Of a stretch of DNA of 9,734 nt, positions 5,191 through 9,734 are shown piece by piece. The translations under genes and the position numbers were made by a program. Position 1 is the first letter of the stretch. Each line of letters starts with the position of its first letter. Below the pieces are notes generated by a model that saw only the letters and a list, made by a program, of their open reading frames with translations, had not been told where the DNA came from and searched no databases. Origin of the DNA: an uncultured Bacteroidales bacterium (GTDB taxonomy: Bacteria > Bacteroidota > Bacteroidia > Bacteroidales > Paludibacteraceae); the NCBI GenBank assembly GCA_946619625.1, contig CAMOMF010000179.1, positions 1-9,734 of the forward strand. Direction: 5' to 3'.

Positions 5191-6443
5191 CGTATAATCA
5201 GCGACCAATACCAAACCAACTGGCTGCATATAATCAGTGCACTGCTCAGACTGTATGCCAGCACCGCACAATGGAAATCTTGCTCATGGATACCCCATAG
5301 CAGACCCAGCCCGCGCGCTGACACTAATAACAGTTCAAACATCAGCCCCGTCTTTTGTTTGCCGAACACGTCTGCTAAAAAGCATATCGGTGCTACCAAT
5401 ATCGAGAAAAACAACCAGGGCAGCAGCAACCGGATAATTTCCCCCGTCTCTTCCCATCCGCTGCTCAGCAACCACCCGCACAGTGGGGGCAGAACCAAGT
5501 ATAGTACCCCGAACCCGATTCCCGCTATCAGCGCAGTCTTCGTCAGTAACTGATAGAACATATGGCGGATACTCTTCTTTTGCTGTACATATTCCGATGT
5601 CCGCTGGTACAGCACCTGATAGATGGAGTTCGATATAACGTTCAGCGGACGGAATGCCAACGTAATCGCCATGCTGAAAAAACCGACACTGCCCAAACCG
5701 AATGCCGGCGTCAGCAGCCACACTCCCAAGTTCCCGCTAACATTATTTACTAACGCGCGCGGGAGAGAGAACAGCGGGAAATTCCTGTACCGCCTCGCTG
5801 ATTCCGCCATCGCTTGCCTGTCAATTTTTCTTAATGGAGCCAGCGCTTTCAGCGAAGTACATACGGTCACCAGGATGGCGGTCAGTGGAGCGATAACGGA
5901 CGAGTATATCAGTCCCCCGTTCAGCACGCCGCCTGCACCGAAGCCCGCCTTCGCACCCGCGCCCACTACGCTCTGTGTCACTTGGTACGCACCTATTCTG
6001 CCGAACATCTTCTGGCGGCTGTACCAGTAGTTCAGCAGCGACCAAACACCCATCAGCAGTACGTACAGCGGCAGCAACCAACCGTATCGGGCAAGTACCG
6101 GCGCATGGAAAACCGATGCCAATGGGGCGGCAAAAGGTACGCACACCCCTAACAGGATACTCACGCACAGCAGTATCGCAGCACCCGTATGAAACGAACC
6201 CACCGCACTGCGCTCTTCCTTTGGAAGAACGATGGAGTACTGGTATTCCGCCGTACTGATCAACGCCGCTACGCCACCTATCGAAACGAACAGACTCAAC
6301 AACCCGAAATCCTCCTGACTGTACATGCGCGTCAGAACGGGATATACCAGCAATCCCACCACCTGCGCTACTACGTTCGCCGACAGCAGTTTCGTTACGT
6401 TCCGGAACAACTCACTACTCCATATAAAAAGCCCTTTTTTCAT
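5169..6443 (-). CDS. Polysaccharide/oligosaccharide flippase, Wzx-like (MOP superfamily)
   Basis: The 424-residue, very hydrophobic protein has about 12 predicted membrane helices, the size and shape of Wzx/RfbX flippases. These move undecaprenyl-linked glycans across the inner membrane. The N-terminus ELFRNVTKLLSANVVAQVV (about 11-29) is the classical first helix of the family. The central YRNFPLFSLPRALVNNVSGN (about 219-238), then FGLGSVGFFSMAITLAFRPL and ISNSIYQVLYQ, match the polysaccharide biosynthesis (Polysacc_synt_3) pattern. Start ATG at 6443-6441 is the only reasonable one; the next Met is residue 40, inside helix one or beyond. A promoter lies directly upstream with almost no leader. 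It converges on the glycosyltransferase operon, and its last 22 bp are shared with that gene; it stops at TAG (5171-5169). The likely cargo is the product of the neighbouring acyltransferases and glycosyltransferase, by inference from position. Confidence 0.88.
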   Translation of the reverse strand: MKKGLFIWSSELFRNVTKLLSANVVAQVVGLLVYPVLTRMYSQEDFGLLSLFVSIGGVAALISTAEYQYSIVLPKEERSAVGSFHTGAAILLCVSILLGVCVPFAAPLASVFHAPVLARYGWLLPLYVLLMGVWSLLNYWYSRQKMFGRIGAYQVTQSVVGAGAKAGFGAGGVLNGGLIYSSVIAPLTAILVTVCTSLKALAPLRKIDRQAMAESARRYRNFPLFSLPRALVNNVSGNLGVWLLTPAFGLGSVGFFSMAITLAFRPLNVISNSIYQVLYQRTSEYVQQKKSIRHMFYQLLTKTALIAGIGFGVLYLVLPPLCGWLLSSGWEETGEIIRLLLPWLFFSILVAPICFLADVFGKQKTGLMFELLLVSARGLGLLWGIHEQDFHCAVLAYSLSSALIICSQLVWYWSLIIRYERTLS

Positions 6444-6451
6444 TTCTGCTG

Positions 6452-6483
6452 CAAAGGTACGCTTTTTTTCGCAATTTTACAAA
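6452..6483 (-). promoter_or_regulatory. Bacteroidetes-type promoter of the flippase gene
   Basis: Read on the minus strand, TTTG (6483-6480) is followed after 20 bp by TACCTTTG (6459-6452). Only eight bases separate the box from the flippase ATG at 6443. The expected start site therefore falls within about 0-5 nt of the start codon, making a leaderless or near-leaderless mRNA. Confidence 0.75.
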
Positions 6484-6581
6484 TAATTGAAAAAAATACC
6501 CGGGAAAATAAGCGTTTTTTCACTACTTTCGCGCTTTTTTACCCGAAAAATGCACTTTTTTGGCAAAAAAATGGCAATATA

Positions 6582-6613
6582 TTTGCATGTTTGAGAAAAA
6601 AGTTGTAAATTTG
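6582..6613 (+). promoter_or_regulatory. Bacteroidetes-type promoter of the tonB gene
   Basis: TTTG (6582-6585), a 20-bp spacer and TAAATTTG (6606-6613) match the consensus at every defined position. The start site is expected at about 6618-6620, giving a leader of about 33 nt to ATG 6652. An overlapping TATATTTG (6578-6585) also resembles a -7 box but has no TTTG at the right distance. Together with the flippase promoter it makes a divergent control region (6444-6651). Confidence 0.75.
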
Positions 6614-6651
6614 CGCTCAATTTCGCTAACGAATATCAAAAGAACACAATA

Positions 6652-7335
6652 ATGGAACTCAAAAAAACAGAAAAAGCGAGCTTGGAAAACAAGAAGTTGA
6701 CCTACCTCTTGTTTGGCTTTGTTTTTGTCCTCAGCGCATGCTTTGTCGCGCTTGAGTGGACCGAGAAAGAAGTGAAAGTGTACGACGCACCCGACGAAGA
6801 GTTTGTCTTCGAGGAAGAGTTGGACATCCAGCAAACCAGCCAGGAAACACCTCCCCCACCACCACCGGCACCCGTACAGGAAATCGAAGTGCTCAACGTT
6901 GTTGAAAACGATGTACAGACTGAACGCGTCGAAATCAATACCGAGGACGACAAGGACGTGGAAATCGAAATCAAAGCCCCCGTTGAGCAGGTTGTCGAGG
7001 AAGAAGAGGTCGAGGAAGAAATCTTCATGGTCGTTGAAACCATGCCTGAGTTCCCCGGTGGACAAGCAGAACTCTTCAAGTTTCTCTCTGAGAACGTTAA
7101 GTACCCCGTTATTGCACAGGAAAATGGTATTCAAGGACGTGTAATCTGCCAGTTCGTTGTCAACAAGGACGGTTCGATCGTGGACGTTCAGGTCGTTCGT
7201 TCTGGTGGTGACGCCTCACTCGACAAAGAGGCGGTACGTGTCATCAAGTCCATGCCGAAATGGAAGCCCGGTAAGCAGCGCGGTAAAGCCGTACGTGTTA
7301 AATACACAGTGCCGGTTAACTTCAAACTTCAATAA
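6652..7335 (+). CDS. tonB: TonB-family energy transducer
   Basis: The 227-residue inner-membrane protein has a short charged cytoplasmic N-terminus, one signal-anchor helix at about residues 16-34, a periplasmic linker (about 36-125) and a C-terminal TonB domain (about 130-227). The linker is strongly acidic, with one PPPPPP run at about 67-72 and Glu/Asp clusters near the end, in place of the Pro-Lys repeats of enterobacterial TonB. The domain shows MPEFPGGQAELFKFL, NVKYP, GIQGRVICQFVVNKDGSI and the end KPGKQRGKAVRVKYTVPVNF, all typical of Bacteroidetes TonB proteins. TonB passes proton-motive-force energy from ExbB/ExbD to outer-membrane transporters such as SusC-like receptors. No exbB or exbD is in the window. 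It appears to be a single-gene transcript with its own promoter and terminator. Confidence 0.9.
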   Translation: MELKKTEKASLENKKLTYLLFGFVFVLSACFVALEWTEKEVKVYDAPDEEFVFEEELDIQQTSQETPPPPPPAPVQEIEVLNVVENDVQTERVEINTEDDKDVEIEIKAPVEQVVEEEEVEEEIFMVVETMPEFPGGQAELFKFLSENVKYPVIAQENGIQGRVICQFVVNKDGSIVDVQVVRSGGDASLDKEAVRVIKSMPKWKPGKQRGKAVRVKYTVPVNFKLQ

Positions 7336-7345
7336 CAATCCTCCT

Positions 7346-7375
7346 GAAGGCTTCGCTACGGTGAAGCCTTCTTTG
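7346..7375 (+). terminator. Rho-independent terminator of tonB
   Basis: GAAGGCTTC (7346-7354) pairs perfectly with GAAGCCTTC (7363-7371) around an 8-base loop, 10 bp after the tonB stop. Only a short T-run (7372-7374) follows, so the stem carries most of the signal. Confidence 0.7.
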
Positions 7376-7496
7376 TCAAACATCTTACTCCTCCCGTTTT
7401 CCGATATGTATTTTATGCCCTCCACATAGGTACACGGTATAAACTTTATCGCTACCTGGTGAAGGGAGCTCTATACCATCTCTATACAAGCATGCT

Positions 7497-8729
7497 ATGA
7501 AAAAAGCACTTTTTTTTATCTCGCTGGGCACACTTTTGCTCACCGTTTCTTGTTCCCGCCGTTCCGTTCGCGACACGGCTTTCTACCCCGAGCGGCTCAA
7601 CCTCATTGACTCGGCATACAACAACTACGTCTCGAGCGGATACATGCCCCATTGCGTCGCACTCGTCATGAAGGACGGCGAAGTCGTCTATCAAAAAGCC
7701 TTCGGATACCGCGACATCGAGCACCAAATCCCCTGTCAGACAACCGACATCTTCCGTATGGCGTCCCAAACAAAAGCCATCATCACCGTCGCGTTCATGA
7801 CTCTCTTCGAGGAAGGCAAGATCCAACTCGACGAACCTGTCACCAAGTACCTCCCCGAGTGGAACAACCCGCAAATCCTCGACTCTTACGACCCCGCCAC
7901 GGGTGCTTTTACCACCCATCCCGCTCACACACCGCTCACAATACGCCATTTCATCACGCACACCTCCGGACTCTGTATCGATGGATTCTATGATGATATT
8001 GCCGCACGGCTCGATGTGCCTACACACATGTCCTACGACTCTATTCCCCTTCGCGAAGCCGTACGCCGCATGGCTAAAATGCCCCTCAAGCACGAACCCG
8101 GGGCAGACTTCACCTACGCCTGCAACACCAACATCCTGGGTGCGCTTTGCGAGATTATCTCAGGACAGGATATCTACACCTTCATCAAGCAGCGAGTGCT
8201 CGACCCTTGCGACATGACTGACACCTATTTTTACCTCCCCGCTGACAAGCAGGACCGCCTCGTCACCCTCTATTCGTACCCCAAGGGCGGACCCCTCCAA
8301 CGCGTCGAAGGAATCTACCAGGACTTCCCCTACACCGGCGCACGCGTCTTCTGTTCCCCCTCCGCAGGACTCTGCGGCACCATTCAGGACTATGCGCATT
8401 TCTGTCAGATGATCCTGAACAACGGCACGTACAAAGGACGCCGTGTCATTGGGCGCAAGACCTTGGAGATGATGCAGTAAAACGGAGTAGGGCACATGCG
8501 CGGAGAAATTGGTTACGGCATGGCGTGGGATGTCTTCACACCCGAGAATGCGCACAACACCATCGTCAGTGAGGGCTCCATGCGTTGGGGAGGTATGTTC
8601 GGCACGGACTACATCATTGACCCGCAGGAGAACCTCATCCTCCTCATGTATGTCAATAACATGCCCAACTTCTCCGGCTACAACGCCAAAACACTCCTCC
8701 ACAACACCACCTACCAAGCCCTCAAATAA
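7497..8729 (+). pseudogene. Serine hydrolase lipoprotein (EstB/beta-lactamase fold), interrupted by an in-frame stop
   Basis: The intact frame from ATG 7497 gives 327 residues up to TAA 8478-8480; the same frame then continues for 82 codons to TAA 8727-8729 with clear family similarity. The N-terminus is a lipoprotein signal (MKKALFF..., lipobox LTVSC with Cys19). The catalytic SxxK is SQTK (Ser90, Lys93) and the conserved tyrosine is Tyr207 in FTYACNTNILG, as in family VIII esterases such as EstB. AGLCGTIQDYAHFCQMIL (about 310-327 region) is the usual late-domain helix. After the stop, GYGMAWDV and MRWGGMFGTDYIIDP carry the WGG motif (about 364-366) that replaces the KTG of beta-lactamases. 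The first 327 codons alone lack this active-site strand, so the gene is probably inactive, unless the stop is read through or is a sequencing error. One base change from AAA or CAA would produce this TAA. No strong promoter was seen between 7376 and 7496. Confidence 0.75.
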
Positions 8730-8733
8730 AAAA

Positions 8734-8786
8734 ATGAAAAATTGTAAATGAAAAAATAAATGAAAAAATTGTAAATGAAAAAATAA
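8734..8786. repeat. Two-copy 26/27-bp AT-rich tandem repeat forming mini-ORFs
   Basis: The 26-bp unit at 8734-8759 is repeated with one extra A at 8760-8786. Each unit itself has two parts beginning ATGAAAAA. Read from the left, this gives MKNCK-stop (8734-8751), MKK-stop (8748-8759), MKKL-stop (8760-8774) and MKK-stop (8775-8786). Each later ATG overlaps or abuts the previous stop. The last three are in the same frame as recG, which opens immediately after the final TAA. Replication slippage explains the repeat; any role in translation is speculative. Confidence 0.8.
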
Positions 8787-8795
8787 TTAAATAGT

Positions 8796-9734
8796 TTGGA
8801 GCTTCGTGACAAAGACATAACCTACTGCCAAGGCGTCGGACCCAAACGCGCCGCTGTGCTCAAAAAAGAACTCCGCGTCAACACGGCGTTGGATATGCTC
8901 TATGTCTTCCCCTACAAGTATGTGGACCGCAGTCGCTTCTACTCCATCAGGGACATTAAGGACGAGGATACCTACGTCCAAATGGTGGGAGAAATCTATG
9001 ATTTCAAGACCGTCGGAGCCGGCAAGAACAAGCGTCTCACTGCCTATTTTGCCGATGACCACAATGAAACAGCCGAACTGGTCTGGTTCAAGGGCATCCA
9101 GTACCTCAAACTCGAAAAGGGCGTCAAGTACCTCCTCTTCGGCAAACCCTCTTTCTACAACCACACACTCAGTTTCATTCACCCCGAACTCACGCCTTTC
9201 GCCAAGGTAACACCCGAAATGTGCTCCGGACTGGAGCCACACTACAATACCTCCGAGCGGATGAAGACCTCCACTCTCAACGACAAGGCGGTTCGTACTA
9301 TCATTCGCGGACTCTTGCCCGACCTACGCATGGGCATACCCGACACACTGCCTGCAACCCTGCGAGAGCAGTACAACCTCATCCCGCTCACCGATGCACT
9401 GCTCTGGATACACGCCCCCAAGGACATCAACGAAGTACAGCAGGCGCGTCTGAGGCTTAAGTTCGAGGAACTCTTCTACATTCAACTCCAGATTCTTTCC
9501 CAGGCAAAGAACCGCATGCTCCGAAGCAAAGGTTTTCTGATGCCCATTGTAGGGAAACATTTCAACGACTTCTACTTCCACCATCTCCCCTTTCCGCTCA
9601 CCGGTGCACAGAAGCGGGTAGTCAAGGAGATTCAGGCAGACCTCAAGTCCGGCAAACAGATGAACCGCCTGCTACAAGGTGACGTAGGTTCAGGCAAGAC
9701 ACTCGTCGCACTCCTTTGCGCACTCCTTGCTGCA
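8796..9734 (+). CDS. recG: ATP-dependent DNA helicase RecG, N-terminal part
   Basis: RecG remodels stalled replication forks and branch-migrates Holliday junctions. The 313 codons present hold the wedge/OB region and the start of helicase domain 1; the gene runs off the right edge. Visible motifs are DITYCQGVGPKRAAVL (about 8-22, the helix-hairpin-helix-like start), MLYVFPYKYVDRSRFYS (about 34-50), and the OB-fold stretch with ELVWFKGIQYL and YLLFGKPSF (about 94-120). LTGAQKRVVKEIQ (about 268-280) and the Walker A GDVGSGKT (about 295-302) follow. The frame opens at 8787 after TAA 8784-8786 and has no ATG or GTG before the conserved region. TTG 8796 places the start about where relatives begin, 12 codons before GVGPKR, so a TTG start is preferred. 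The next in-frame ATG, at 8895 (MLYVFPYKY), would remove the conserved N-terminus. The AT-rich repeat lies directly upstream and no promoter is evident. Confidence 0.92.
   Translation, partial: MELRDKDITYCQGVGPKRAAVLKKELRVNTALDMLYVFPYKYVDRSRFYSIRDIKDEDTYVQMVGEIYDFKTVGAGKNKRLTAYFADDHNETAELVWFKGIQYLKLEKGVKYLLFGKPSFYNHTLSFIHPELTPFAKVTPEMCSGLEPHYNTSERMKTSTLNDKAVRTIIRGLLPDLRMGIPDTLPATLREQYNLIPLTDALLWIHAPKDINEVQQARLRLKFEELFYIQLQILSQAKNRMLRSKGFLMPIVGKHFNDFYFHHLPFPLTGAQKRVVKEIQADLKSGKQMNRLLQGDVGSGKTLVALLCALLAA

Noticed and set aside
6523..7134. 203-residue minus-strand frame opposite tonB
   Set aside because: It is Phe- and Leu-rich because it is the complement of the Glu/Lys-rich linker; tonB is the real gene.
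7376..7496. Possible promoter around TATAAACTTTATC before the hydrolase
   Set aside because: It does not match TAnnTTTG, and no TTTG lies at the expected distance.
8478..8786. Recoding of TAA as a sense codon, suggested by two in-frame TAA codons near each other
   Set aside because: The lyase, HdeD and tonB end naturally at TAA with no homology beyond it, so TAA works as a stop here.

Overview
The window looks like chromosomal DNA of a Bacteroidales bacterium (Prevotellaceae or a relative). Three intergenic regions carry the Bacteroidetes promoter pattern TTTG, exactly 20 bp, TAnnTTTG. The proteins also fit: a Bacteroidetes-type TonB with an acidic linker, RecG with the GVGPKR and FPYKYVDRSRFY signatures, and Bacteroidetes-style GNAT/FemAB-like acyltransferases. 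UAA, UGA and UAG all serve as normal stops, so the code is standard.

Layout, left to right. The 3' end of an aromatic amino acid ammonia-lyase (1-453) is followed by a six-helix HdeD/DUF308 membrane protein (504-1103) and a YbaK-type Cys-tRNA(Pro) deacylase (1195-1674), with a strong hairpin just before the last. A 459-bp intergenic region (1675-2133) holds a 9-bp tandem repeat, a hairpin, a strong promoter, and a roughly 143-bp structured segment bounded by duplicated copies of the -7 box. It leads into a tightly overlapped three-gene unit: two paralogous GNAT-type acyltransferases (2134-3132, 3119-4048) and a GT4 glycosyltransferase (4045-5190). A Wzx-like flippase (5169-6443, minus) converges on the unit and overlaps the glycosyltransferase by 22 bp. 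Together these four genes look like a small locus for making, modifying and exporting a surface glycan or glycolipid.

The 6444-6651 gap holds two divergent promoters. One serves the flippase with an almost absent 5' leader. The other serves a TonB-family energy transducer (6652-7335), which ends in a good hairpin terminator. Next is an EstB/beta-lactamase-fold serine hydrolase lipoprotein (7497-8729), broken by an in-frame TAA at 8478-8480 that removes the WGG active-site segment. An AT-rich tandem repeat (8734-8786) reads as abutting ATG-AAA...stop mini-ORFs. It directly precedes recG (from about 8796, probably with a TTG start), which runs off the right edge just after its Walker A motif.

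No tRNA, rRNA, CRISPR array, transposase or phage gene was seen. The most unusual points are the structured cassette with duplicated promoter boxes before the acyltransferase operon, the interrupted hydrolase, and the mini-ORF cascade before recG.
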